64,000 nucleotides of DNA from an uncultured Sphaerochaeta sp. (GTDB taxonomy: Bacteria > Spirochaetota > Spirochaetia > Sphaerochaetales > Sphaerochaetaceae), in contig NZ_OY763408.1 in the NCBI RefSeq assembly GCF_963667405.1, positions 2,627,757 to 2,691,756 of the forward strand, given 5' to 3'. The translations under genes were made by a program, and so were the position numbers. Under the pieces are notes generated by a model. It saw nothing but the letters and a program-made list of their open reading frames with translations, was not told the origin of the DNA and made no database searches. This document shows positions 52,614-60,802 of this stretch, piece after piece. Every line of letters starts with the position of its first letter. Positions within the stretch are counted from its first letter, which is position 1.

Positions 52614-52633
52614 TTTAATTGTCGACAATTAAA
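52614..52633. promoter_or_regulatory. Operator 2, perfect 20-bp palindrome
   Basis: TTTAATTGTCGACAATTAAA is perfectly symmetric and contains the same AATTGT and ACAATT arms with a CG centre. It lies about 130 bases upstream of operator 1, close enough for repression by looping. Confidence 0.6.
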
Positions 52634-52736
52634 ACCCCAAAGAGCACCGTACTATACTCTTCTCTTGCAAGCACTTCAGAACTGTCTTGGAATGTAAACC
52701 CCAATACGTTCGAGACAATTGACTACCCCATAGAAC

Positions 52737-52757
52737 GAGGCCTGGAAACCAGGCCTC
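52737..52757. terminator. GC-rich hairpin beyond the lyase gene
   Basis: A 9-bp stem GAGGCCTGG/CCAGGCCTC with an AAA loop lies 33 bases beyond the stop of the argininosuccinate-lyase-like gene. There is no T-tract, so it may be a weak or factor-assisted terminator or an mRNA end-protecting hairpin. Confidence 0.45.
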
Positions 52758-52789
52758 ACATCATATGATAGTTTGTTCGAACCATACTC

Positions 52790-54316
52790 TTAGGAATTCA
52801 GCAACTGACCAATGAGAGCCTTTCGCTTCTTCTCCGCTGTTTGTTGCTGTGCCATGATGCCACCAAACCACGCAACAGACTCATCCAAATGCTGATGTGC
52901 CTCATCCAGCATCGTTTGCATGGCACGTGCACTCGTACCTCCCTCAACATCCCGCTTTGCTACGAATGCGAGAGGATCGAGACTCTCCCTTATCGGTGTG
53001 AAGTCGAGCGTAAACGCTTTTCCCATCACCTGCTCATAGACTTCGGCAAAGAAGGACTCGTCCAACATTTTCAGGTTCAGGTTCTGCTTGCCAGCTTCCT
53101 TGACCAACGTTGCAACCAGATGATGAGCCTTCCTGAAAGGGATCTGGTAAGCTCGGTAGAGCTGATCGGCCATCTCCGTCACTACAGAAAAGCTCTCATA
53201 CGCACGATTGGTCAGTGTTTTCTCATCAACCTCAAGCGTCGCCAAAACAGCATTGAACAGACGATAGTTCATCGATAGAAGCTTGGTAGCCTGGGCCATC
53301 GGGTCCTCAGCATCCTCGTAATCGGAGATATCCCCATAGGGAGACTTCAGGAAACCCAACAGAATACTGTCCGCCAATCCCTTGGTAAGGGAAAGGCTCG
53401 ACCTCAAATGTTCCAAGGCGATGGGATTACGTTTCTGCGGCATGATGGAACTGGTGGAAATATATCCATCCGCCACCTTGATCATATGAAGCTCTTCTGT
53501 TGCCCAGAGCGTCATATCGGTCACCACCCTTCCCAAGTTCAAAGCTGCCAGACTCATTGCCGAGGCTGTCTCAGTGAAAAAATCACTGTTACCGATGGCG
53601 TCATAGGCATTGCTGATATAGTCATCACAACCGATGAGTTCGCTGACCATAGCCCTGTCCAGCGGAAAACCGCTGGTATTGATGGCAGCAGCACCCATCG
53701 GAGAGCGATTCACCTGAAGGTAGGCAGATCGCAAACGCTGCTCATCCCGCTGCAACATATCGAACACTCCCAGAAAATAGTGACCAAGAACACTTGGCTG
53801 GGCATGCTGGGTGTGCGTATGGACGACGTAAAGCGTCTCTTTGTGCTGCTGGGCAAACTTCAAGACTGTGTTCTCTACCGTGATGAGCTGCTCAAGCAGA
53901 TGCTGCAGGTCTTCCCTGATCACCATATGGGAAAGGCAAAGACACATATCATTTCTGCTTCTTCCAAGGTGCAAGTTGCCACCAAGCCCTTCGGTCCTCT
54001 GAATGAGTTCTGCTTCGATCTCGAAGAACAAGTCCTCGTACTGGCCAGTATAGGATTTCTCCTTGTACGAAGCGTAGTCGATCGCCTCAAGCTCGCGCAT
54101 GATGATCTTTCCCTGCTCCTCATCCACAATCTTCTGCTTGATGAGCATGAGTAGATGAGCTTCATTGATGGAGAGCATATGGCCGATCATCGTGCTCTTT
54201 GCCCGGTCATATCCAGGTTGCAGCTCCATGGCTACCAATGCTTTTCCAGGATAGGAAGTTCCTTCCTGCATCTGTACCTGTCGCTTCACCTCGGCAAAAG
54301 TCTGTGGAAGTTTCAT
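52790..54316 (-). CDS. Argininosuccinate-lyase-like enzyme (fumarase/aspartase superfamily)
   Basis: A 508-residue lyase of the superfamily that eliminates fumarate from adducts. The signature is SSIMPQKRNPIALEH (about residues 288-302), with catalytic Ser in the SSIMPQ loop. Other conserved blocks are HLGRSRNDMCL (about 97) and HTHTQHAQPSVLGHY (about 158). These are argininosuccinate-lyase-like, yet the gene ends an operon of sugar-acid enzymes and an ABC importer and no other arginine gene is near. It may cleave another succinyl or aspartyl adduct, as related C-N lyases do. A simple argH label would be unsafe. Confidence 0.75.
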   Translation of the reverse strand: MKLPQTFAEVKRQVQMQEGTSYPGKALVAMELQPGYDRAKSTMIGHMLSINEAHLLMLIKQKIVDEEQGKIIMRELEAIDYASYKEKSYTGQYEDLFFEIEAELIQRTEGLGGNLHLGRSRNDMCLCLSHMVIREDLQHLLEQLITVENTVLKFAQQHKETLYVVHTHTQHAQPSVLGHYFLGVFDMLQRDEQRLRSAYLQVNRSPMGAAAINTSGFPLDRAMVSELIGCDDYISNAYDAIGNSDFFTETASAMSLAALNLGRVVTDMTLWATEELHMIKVADGYISTSSIMPQKRNPIALEHLRSSLSLTKGLADSILLGFLKSPYGDISDYEDAEDPMAQATKLLSMNYRLFNAVLATLEVDEKTLTNRAYESFSVVTEMADQLYRAYQIPFRKAHHLVATLVKEAGKQNLNLKMLDESFFAEVYEQVMGKAFTLDFTPIRESLDPLAFVAKRDVEGGTSARAMQTMLDEAHQHLDESVAWFGGIMAQQQTAEKKRKALIGQLLNS

Positions 54317-54331
54317 ATGATCTGCTCCTCT

Positions 54332-55471
54332 CTATTGGTCCATCACTGATCCATCAGCATGGAGTCGTGTGGTGTATGCCCGAGGTACATAAGGGAAACG
54401 TTCTTCGGCATCCGGATACAACTCCACCCCAATTCCAGGAGCAGTCGGTACGGAGAGATATCCGTTTTTCAGGACAAGTGAACTCTTCACGATACCTGCC
54501 TTGGGCAGTGCATCCTCACCAAGAGGAAACTCCTGAATGGCAAAATTGGGAATTGAGGCTGCCAGTTGCACACACGCTGCCGTACTCACCGGGCTGAGCG
54601 GGTTGTGCGGGATGACCTGTACCCCAAATCCTTCAGCAACCGCAGCAATTTTCTTTGCATGGGTAAGTCCTCCGCACATGCACACATCGGGGCGTATGAA
54701 ATGGCAAGCCCTTCGCTCAAGCAGCATGGTAAATTCCTCAATGGTATGGAGCCGCTCTCCGGTAGCAATGGAAATGGGAATGGCATGCTGTACCTGGGCC
54801 ATAAGGTCAAAACTGTCTGGGCGTACCGGGTCCTCGTAGAACATAGGACGATACTGCTCAATCCCCTTGGCCAGTGCAATTGCCTCATGCAAGGGAAGCT
54901 GGCGATGGATCTCAATACAGAGATCGACATCATTGCCAACCGCCTCTCGGTACTGACGCACACTCTCGATTGCGCGCTCTATCTTGCTTGCATAAGAGGA
55001 TTGATAGCGCATCTCGCGAGGCTCATCAGCAAAAGGAGTCAAATGCCCTATCGCCGTAAACCCTTGTTTCTTCGCCTCAATGCAACCCTGCACCAGTTCA
55101 GATCGATCCTTACCAAAAACATGGTAGTACACGCGCACAGCATCTCGTGTCTTGCCACCCATCAGCTGATAACAAGGAACACCAAAATACTTGCCGGCAA
55201 TATCCCAGAGAGCTATATCTATGGCCGAGAGTGCTCCCATGATTGCGGCACCCCGAAAGTGATAACACCGGTAGAGATACTGCCAGTGGTGTTCCCTCAA
55301 CAGCGGATCTTTTCCCAGCAGGTATCGTTTGAAGGTCTCAACCGCTTGGGCGGATGCCTCAAGGAAAGCCCACGAGCCAGATTCTCCCAGCCCGGTGATT
55401 CCCTCATCGGTATGGATTTCTACGAACATGAATGCATCGATCAATTTGGTCTGGATATCAGTAATTTTCAT
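54332..55471 (-). CDS. Enolase-superfamily (mandelate racemase/galactonate dehydratase-like) enzyme 1
   Basis: A 379-residue Mg-dependent enzyme of the mandelate racemase/sugar-acid dehydratase group. The cap domain is at the N-terminus. Candidate metal ligands are in LCIEIHRQL (about 209, Glu with a nearby His), FYEDPV (Glu, about 239) and ATGERLH (Glu, about 263). The general-base His is in IPHNPLSP (about 315). The pattern is nearest to galactonate or mannonate dehydratase-like proteins, which make 2-keto-3-deoxy acids. It lies between a permease gene and the lyase gene in one operon. The exact acid is unknown. Confidence 0.78.
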   Translation of the reverse strand: MKITDIQTKLIDAFMFVEIHTDEGITGLGESGSWAFLEASAQAVETFKRYLLGKDPLLREHHWQYLYRCYHFRGAAIMGALSAIDIALWDIAGKYFGVPCYQLMGGKTRDAVRVYYHVFGKDRSELVQGCIEAKKQGFTAIGHLTPFADEPREMRYQSSYASKIERAIESVRQYREAVGNDVDLCIEIHRQLPLHEAIALAKGIEQYRPMFYEDPVRPDSFDLMAQVQHAIPISIATGERLHTIEEFTMLLERRACHFIRPDVCMCGGLTHAKKIAAVAEGFGVQVIPHNPLSPVSTAACVQLAASIPNFAIQEFPLGEDALPKAGIVKSSLVLKNGYLSVPTAPGIGVELYPDAEERFPYVPRAYTTRLHADGSVMDQ

Positions 55472-55476
55472 AGGGT

Positions 55477-56316
55477 TTACGCCTTCACCGCACCGGAGGT
55501 CAGGCCCCCGACGAGGTATTTTTGTGCAAAGAGTGCAAAGAAGAATGAGGGAATACACACCACCAGGGAAGCAGCAAGGACATCCCCTTGCATCATGCTG
55601 TCACGGGAGGCAAAATCGGCGATTACCACCGGAAGTGTCTTCTTTGCCTCATCGATGAGCAGGGTATTCGCCAATAGGAAGTTGTTCCAGATCCCAATGA
55701 ACGTCATGACTCCAGAGGCGGCAAGCCCCGGCAAGGCAACAGGCAGGAAGACATACCAGAGGGTACTGAGTCTTCTCAGTCCGTCGATTTCGGCAGCATC
55801 AACCAAGTCTTTGGGAATCGTGGCAAAGTAGGACTGCATCGTCCAGATGCAAATGGGAAGCTCAAAGGCGATGTAGCAGAGGATAAGGCCACTATAGGTA
55901 TTGATCAGTCCAGCCTTCGACATCAGCAGGTAAATGGGGATGATGATCAGGATCTGCGGAAACATATAGACGAAAAGCACCAGCTTGGAGAAGCTCTCCT
56001 TCATTTTGTACCGATACGCGGTATAGCTGAATGCAGCAAAACAGGCTACGAAAAGAGTAAGGAAGGTAGAGCCGAGGGAGAGAAACACACTGTTTGCCAG
56101 AAAGCGCCCAATACCGAACTGGGAGAAGACTTTCTTCACGAAATAGAGTGAAAAACTACGGGGAAATAGCGTAGGCGGGATACTGATAATAGTCTGGGGA
56201 CTTTGCAATGCGCTGATCACCAACCAATAGATTGGGAATAGGATGAAGATCATCGACAGGATTGCCAAGCTGTGCACGAGAATGCTCTCATTGCGTCTTC
56301 TTCTGTTCTTGTTCAT
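55477..56316 (-). CDS. Sugar ABC transporter permease, MalG-type
   Basis: A 279-residue inner-membrane permease with six hydrophobic segments and the EAA loop DLVDAAEIDGLRRLSTLWYVF (in part, about 168-188). It starts ten bases after the MalF-type gene and is followed within six bases by the first enolase-superfamily gene. It is part of a CUT1-type importer without its own ATPase gene. Confidence 0.88.
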   Translation of the reverse strand: MNKNRRRRNESILVHSLAILSMIFILFPIYWLVISALQSPQTIISIPPTLFPRSFSLYFVKKVFSQFGIGRFLANSVFLSLGSTFLTLFVACFAAFSYTAYRYKMKESFSKLVLFVYMFPQILIIIPIYLLMSKAGLINTYSGLILCYIAFELPICIWTMQSYFATIPKDLVDAAEIDGLRRLSTLWYVFLPVALPGLAASGVMTFIGIWNNFLLANTLLIDEAKKTLPVVIADFASRDSMMQGDVLAASLVVCIPSFFFALFAQKYLVGGLTSGAVKA

Positions 56317-56325
56317 ATTCTCTTC

Positions 56326-57243
56326 CTAATTGTAGATTTTCTCTTGATACTTCTTCAGCCTGAAGTAACAGACTGAGAACACGACGAGTATGAGGAAGAG
56401 TACGATGGTAATGGCAGAGCCTTCACCCATACGATAACTTGAGAAAGCCTTCCTGAACGCGTAAATGGGAGTGGTTTGCGTTGATTCGGAAGGACCACCA
56501 CCGGTCATGACCCAAGGAAGGTCGAAGAAGTTGAAAGTCCAGACGAAACGTAGGATTCCCGACACCATGACCACAGGCATCAAGAGCGGAAGGGTGATCT
56601 TCCTGAAGCGGTACCAAGCGTTCGCCCCGTCAACCTGTGCTGACTCATACAAGTCAGCAGGAATTCCCTGCAATCCTGCAAGAAACATCGTTATCATCAA
56701 TGGGGTTCCTCTCCATACGTTTGCAATGATAAGGAGGAACATGGCACTACCCTGCTGGGCAATCCAAGCTTTTGGGGAGGCAATGATGCCAAGGTCGACC
56801 AACATATAGTTGATGATTCCGTAGAGATCGTGGAACATCCAACGGAAAATCATTGCCACGGCAACCGTGGGAATGAGCCAGGGAGTAATTGCAAGGCCTC
56901 GAAACAGCATTTTCCAACGAAGCAATGGATGATTGAGCAGCGATGCCATTGCGAGGCCAAGAATAATTTGCGGAAACAAGGAACCGAACGTGAAAACCAG
57001 CGAACGTCCCAAAGACTGCCAGAACTTGACATCCCTGAACAAGTCGACATAGTTCTTGAGCCCTACCAGGGACACCTTTGCAAGGGTTGGCCGATAATTG
57101 GTAAAACTCATCTGCAAGGCATATACCATCGGGTATATCACTATGGCGAGAATAATCAGAATAGCCGGGGCATACAGCAGGATTCCGACAAGAGCCTGCC
57201 TATTTGCCATCGAATGTCTTGGGATCGTCCGCATCGTTCTCAT
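56326..57243 (-). CDS. Sugar ABC transporter permease, MalF/UgpA-type
   Basis: A 305-residue permease with six predicted membrane segments. The EAA loop is DLYESAQVDGANAWYRFRKIT (in part, about residues 205-225). It follows the binding-protein gene by 22 bases and forms the heterodimeric channel with the MalG-type permease. Confidence 0.88.
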   Translation of the reverse strand: MRTMRTIPRHSMANRQALVGILLYAPAILIILAIVIYPMVYALQMSFTNYRPTLAKVSLVGLKNYVDLFRDVKFWQSLGRSLVFTFGSLFPQIILGLAMASLLNHPLLRWKMLFRGLAITPWLIPTVAVAMIFRWMFHDLYGIINYMLVDLGIIASPKAWIAQQGSAMFLLIIANVWRGTPLMITMFLAGLQGIPADLYESAQVDGANAWYRFRKITLPLLMPVVMVSGILRFVWTFNFFDLPWVMTGGGPSESTQTTPIYAFRKAFSSYRMGEGSAITIVLFLILVVFSVCYFRLKKYQEKIYN

Positions 57244-57265
57244 GTATCCATCCTTTCTGTGAAAC

Positions 57266-58600
57266 CTAGAGCAATGCCTTCAAATCTGCGATCAGCTGAT
57301 CTGCAGCCTGATTGGCATTGATACCCTTGATCAACATATTCGCCAGCGGGTTGCCCAGAAGCGATTTCGATTCCACTTCTCCAGCAGCAGGGAAGGGGCC
57401 GTTTGCCATGGTCAAGCCGGTAGCATCCTTGAGGATACTCAGGGCCATTTCAGGTACCATACCCTTCAGCTCGGCAGGAAGCTTATCCTGGTAACTCTTG
57501 GAGTTGAACAGCTCAGCTTTCGCAGGGAACATTGCATACGGATAGCTTGCAAAGAAGTCAACCATCCGCTCTCCCGTGTAGATATATTTGATATAATCAC
57601 TTGCAAGAGCCTTGTTGCCTTTCTCAGCAATAGACAAACCGACCCAACCGGTTCCACCACCACCCTGCTTGGCTTTGGGCATCTCAAAGAATGCCATATC
57701 ATCCATTGCCTCAGGAGCCATAGCCTTCACATTGTAGTAGATCTCAGGGGTGTCGATTCTGCTCATGATGGCACCGGTTGCAACCAACTCGCGGACGTTG
57801 GCCTGGGTGTAGCTGACAATACCAGCAGGTGAGCAGTCGCGCACCAACTTGTACAAGTAGTCATACGTCCAAACGATGGCCTTATAATCTTCATCACTGA
57901 CATCCACAATCCAATCACCCTTTGCATTCTGGTTCACCAGGTCCACGCCTTGTGTCTGTAGGATGGACCACACGGTTTTCCAGCCATGAAGGTCACCAAG
58001 GGGAAGTCCAAACCCATAGCGGTTGTTCGCGGGATCTGTCACGGCCTTGCACATTTCATAGTACTCTTCCCAAGTGGTGGGGAGTTTGGTGATGCCTGCG
58101 TCAGCAAGCCAACTCTTCCGGTAGTATGCAACATACGGGGTTACATAGAGAGGAACGGAGTACATTCCACCATCCTCTGCAGAGCCCAATACGGACAAAG
58201 AGGTTCCTAGGAAAGCATCTTTCCCACCAACCTGGTCAACCACACTGCTGAGCTCCATCAGCCCACCGGTTGCCGACAAGGTTTGGGGATATCCATTTCC
58301 GGTTACCATGATATCAGGGGGATTCCCTGCCATGATGGATGCCATGATCTTGTCCATTGCTCCTGACCAAGGCATCAAGGTGATCTCAACAGTCACACCT
58401 GGACGATCTTTTTCATAGGCACGGGCAAGATTCTCAAACTCCACCGCTCGTTCCTTTTGGGTAAGCGTCGACCAAATTGTCAGTTTACCGGTCAACTGGG
58501 CAGCTGGCTCCTGCTTGGCAGCTTCTTGGGTTCCTGCTGCGAACAACATCGCAGAACCAAGGGCCATAAGCACCAAAGCAACAATAATGACTCGTTTCAT
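57266..58600 (-). CDS. Sugar ABC transporter substrate-binding protein (family 1)
   Basis: A 444-residue secreted binding protein of the MalE/UgpB class. The signal peptide is followed by MLFAAGTQEAAKQEP, with probable cleavage at AAG and no lipobox Cys. GKLTIWSTLTQKERAVEFENL (in part) opens the mature fold, and YGFGLPLGD and GGGGTGWVGLSI are further typical binding-protein segments. It precedes the two permease genes. The ligand is probably an acidic sugar or its oligomer, judged from the two dehydratase-like enzymes in the operon. Confidence 0.85.
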   Translation of the reverse strand: MKRVIIVALVLMALGSAMLFAAGTQEAAKQEPAAQLTGKLTIWSTLTQKERAVEFENLARAYEKDRPGVTVEITLMPWSGAMDKIMASIMAGNPPDIMVTGNGYPQTLSATGGLMELSSVVDQVGGKDAFLGTSLSVLGSAEDGGMYSVPLYVTPYVAYYRKSWLADAGITKLPTTWEEYYEMCKAVTDPANNRYGFGLPLGDLHGWKTVWSILQTQGVDLVNQNAKGDWIVDVSDEDYKAIVWTYDYLYKLVRDCSPAGIVSYTQANVRELVATGAIMSRIDTPEIYYNVKAMAPEAMDDMAFFEMPKAKQGGGGTGWVGLSIAEKGNKALASDYIKYIYTGERMVDFFASYPYAMFPAKAELFNSKSYQDKLPAELKGMVPEMALSILKDATGLTMANGPFPAAGEVESKSLLGNPLANMLIKGINANQAADQLIADLKALL

Positions 58601-58635
58601 ATAGGTCTCCTTTTTTTATGCGGAAAAACCGCAAT

Positions 58636-59733
58636 TTACCGTGAACTATAGGTTTTGAACTGCTCCATCCGTTCAAACCGCAAATCAACACCAAACCCCG
58701 GTTCCTGAGAGGGTGTGACATTGCCCTGTCCATCCAATTTCATGGATGAGGAGAACATTGCCTCTTTCAGAGCATTGGTATTGTTGTCGTAGTACTCAAC
58801 GATCAAGCCATTGGGGATTGAACGCACCAACTGTGCGTGGATCTCCTGATCCCCATGGGGAGCGACGAGTACGTTGTAGGCCATAGCCAAGTCGGCGACT
58901 TTCTTCCATTCGGTAATCCCGCCCAGTACCTGGGCATCGGCATTGTAGATATGAGCTGCATGGGCATCCATCAATTGCTTGAATCCCCAGCGGGTATACT
59001 CGTTCTCTCCAATTGCTATCGGGGTATCCAGCTTCCTGCAAAGTTCTGCGCACCCTTCAATATCATCCGGAGATAGCGGCTCTTCAAACCAGTAGATATC
59101 GCGTTTGTCGAGCTCCCGACCCATTTTCAAGGCATCAATACGGTTGTAGGCATTGTTCGCGTCAACGAGAATCTTCACCTCTTTGCCGACAACTTCCCGG
59201 ACGACCTCGATACGCTCGATGTCCTTCTCCAGGGAGGCTCCGCCGATTTTCATCTTCACCGCCTTGGCCCCGGAAGCGAGATTTGCCTCCATCTCCTTTC
59301 TCAAGCCTGTATGATCCTTGCCCATCTCATAATATCCACCCGCAATATAAGCAGGCACCGTTTCACGAAAACCTCCCAGAAGCTGGCCAACAGAACGGCC
59401 ACTGGATTTCCCTTTGATATCCCAAAGAGCAATATCAACAGCGCTTATAGCCCTGGTCTCAAAGCCCTTCCTCCCATAGACTTTCGGCAGGTACATCTTT
59501 TCCCAAATCCGCTCGACATTGAAGGGATCTTCTCCTATGATACGATCTTTCAGACTGAGCAAGGTATCCACCACTACGTTCGTCCCATGAGCCCATCCAT
59601 GTCCCTCAATGCCAACATCAGTGTTGATGCTGATGAATACAATATCTGTTGAAGCATAGGAATACTTCCCGTTTGCAATGGGAGTCGGATGCTTTGCCGA
59701 ATACGATCTGACGGTGCAGTCTGTGATTTTCAT
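58636..59733 (-). CDS. Enolase-superfamily (mandelate-racemase subgroup) enzyme 2
   Basis: A 365-residue enzyme of the mandelate racemase/muconate lactonising family. The KxK catalytic Lys motif is AVKMKIGGAS (about 148-157). Metal ligands are Asp in LVDANNAYN (about 185), Glu in FEEPLS (about 214) and Glu in IGENEYTR (about 240). The His of the second half-reaction is in VAPHGDQEIH (about 293). Having both a Lys and a His acid/base pair fits a racemase, epimerase or acid-sugar dehydratase. It is the first gene of the leftward operon; the operator-bearing promoter lies just upstream. Confidence 0.82.
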   Translation of the reverse strand: MKITDCTVRSYSAKHPTPIANGKYSYASTDIVFISINTDVGIEGHGWAHGTNVVVDTLLSLKDRIIGEDPFNVERIWEKMYLPKVYGRKGFETRAISAVDIALWDIKGKSSGRSVGQLLGGFRETVPAYIAGGYYEMGKDHTGLRKEMEANLASGAKAVKMKIGGASLEKDIERIEVVREVVGKEVKILVDANNAYNRIDALKMGRELDKRDIYWFEEPLSPDDIEGCAELCRKLDTPIAIGENEYTRWGFKQLMDAHAAHIYNADAQVLGGITEWKKVADLAMAYNVLVAPHGDQEIHAQLVRSIPNGLIVEYYDNNTNALKEAMFSSSMKLDGQGNVTPSQEPGFGVDLRFERMEQFKTYSSR

Positions 59734-59769
59734 AGGGAAATACCTCATAAATGCAATCTGAGTTTTTGC

Positions 59770-59781
59770 TGTATACAACTA
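59770..59781. promoter_or_regulatory. Candidate operator near the transcription start of the enolase/ABC operon
   Basis: CTGTATACAACT holds the symmetric core TGTATACA. It lies just downstream of the -10 box of the leftward promoter, a position suited to repression by the divergent GntR protein. Confidence 0.45.
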
Positions 59782-59811
59782 ATACTATGCTTGTATTTTT
59801 CTGGATGTCAA
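59782..59811 (-). promoter_or_regulatory. Promoter of the enolase/ABC importer operon
   Basis: Read leftwards, a perfect TTGACA and TAGTAT are separated by 18 bases, about 50 bases before the start of the first enolase-superfamily gene. Confidence 0.65.
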
Positions 59812-59865
59812 ATGTTTTCTCTTTGTACCAAGTCAATTCTCAGTACATCCATTACAAAAGAAACA

Positions 59866-59877
59866 ATGTGTACACAT
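59866..59877. promoter_or_regulatory. Palindrome ATGTGTACACAT
   Basis: A perfect 12-base palindrome 70 bases before the GntR gene start, related to the TGTATACA core near 59772. It is a possible second site for autoregulation. Confidence 0.45.
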
Positions 59878-59948
59878 CTTGTATTTTTACTCTTGCATTT
59901 CATCTTTTCCTCGTGCATCCTATCGGGTGGAAGAGGAGTGATGCTTCG

Positions 59949-60608
59949 ATGAAAAAGCAAAAGCTAAGTGACAGTGCCTATCAGGGAATCAAGAAACTCA
60001 TAAAAGAACAGGTATTCAAGCCTGGCGACCCTCTTCCGGAAAATGTGCTTTCTGCGACCTTGAATATGAGTCGAACTCCTATCAGGGAAGCTTTGCATAA
60101 GCTGGAGGATGAGCAGGTTGTCATCATCCGACCTCGCTTGGGAGCTTTTGTAGCCTCCGTCGACTTTGCCCAACTGTGCAGCCTCTACGAAACACGGGAA
60201 GCTGTGGAAGGGATGATGGCGAATATCTGCTGCAAGCCACATATCAGCACAAAACCTTTTATTGAGATGCGTGAGGAACTCAAGCAAATCATGACCATCG
60301 AGAATTTCCAGGAGAGGGAAACCGCGATGCATGCATTCGGAGCAAAGTTCATCAGAGCCTTACGGGAAAACTGCGAGAACCCCATGTTGGCAAAATATTC
60401 GAGCTCCATCACCACCTTGGTCGAAAACTTCAGCAAGGTAACCCATAGCATCCCACTCTTTCCTGATGAATCAGCACCGGAGAGAATGGAAATCCTGGAT
60501 GCCATCATCGCCAAGGATGCAAAAAGAGCAGAAGAAAAAGCTCGTGCCCATGCTCAGTATTGTTTCGTGAGAATCATGAGTTCGGCAACACAGAGAAACG
60601 GCTACTAA
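59949..60608 (+). CDS. GntR/FadR-family regulator of the enolase/ABC operon
   Basis: A 219-residue FadR-type regulator. The winged helix is at about residues 8-70 (AYQGIKKLIKEQVFKPGDPL, LSATLNMSRTPIREALHKLE and VVIIRPRLGAFVASV). The FCD domain follows with LYETREAVEGMMANI. The ATG is chosen because GAGGAG lies ten bases upstream; the open frame reaches further but through hydrophobic, unlikely sequence. It is divergent from the importer/enolase operon and probably represses it in the absence of the sugar acid. Confidence 0.83.
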   Translation: MKKQKLSDSAYQGIKKLIKEQVFKPGDPLPENVLSATLNMSRTPIREALHKLEDEQVVIIRPRLGAFVASVDFAQLCSLYETREAVEGMMANICCKPHISTKPFIEMREELKQIMTIENFQERETAMHAFGAKFIRALRENCENPMLAKYSSSITTLVENFSKVTHSIPLFPDESAPERMEILDAIIAKDAKRAEEKARAHAQYCFVRIMSSATQRNGY

Positions 60609-60694
60609 GCACCCTCTTTCTCATCACCAACATCCCCGCAATCACAATGACGCTTCCGGCCATCATGATGTAAGGGGATACCCAATGAATAAAT

Positions 60695-60730
60695 CAAACG
60701 TTGCAGGATGATCCTGCAGCGTTTGTTTTT
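60695..60730 (+). terminator. Terminator of the GntR gene
   Basis: A 14-bp stem with one mismatch (CAAACGTTGCAGGA and TCCTGCAGCGTTTG) and a three-base loop is followed by TTTTT. Read leftwards it is followed by ATTTATT and may also end the M81 gene. Confidence 0.85.
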
Positions 60731-60802
60731 GATGAGATGGTTATGACAACCAGCACCCCAAGCCAATATCTTGTTCGTTGATGTTCTTTTGGGATCAGGC
60801 AA

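Larger units (their letters stand above)
52437..52789. promoter_or_regulatory. Control region upstream of the TRAP operon
   Basis: This 353-bp gap holds no gene. It contains the dctP promoter with an overlapping palindrome, a second copy of that palindrome at 52614, a separate 20-bp palindrome at 52537, and a GC-rich hairpin at 52737 next to the end of the lyase gene. The DNA from 52480 to 52640 is strongly AT-rich. Confidence 0.7.
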
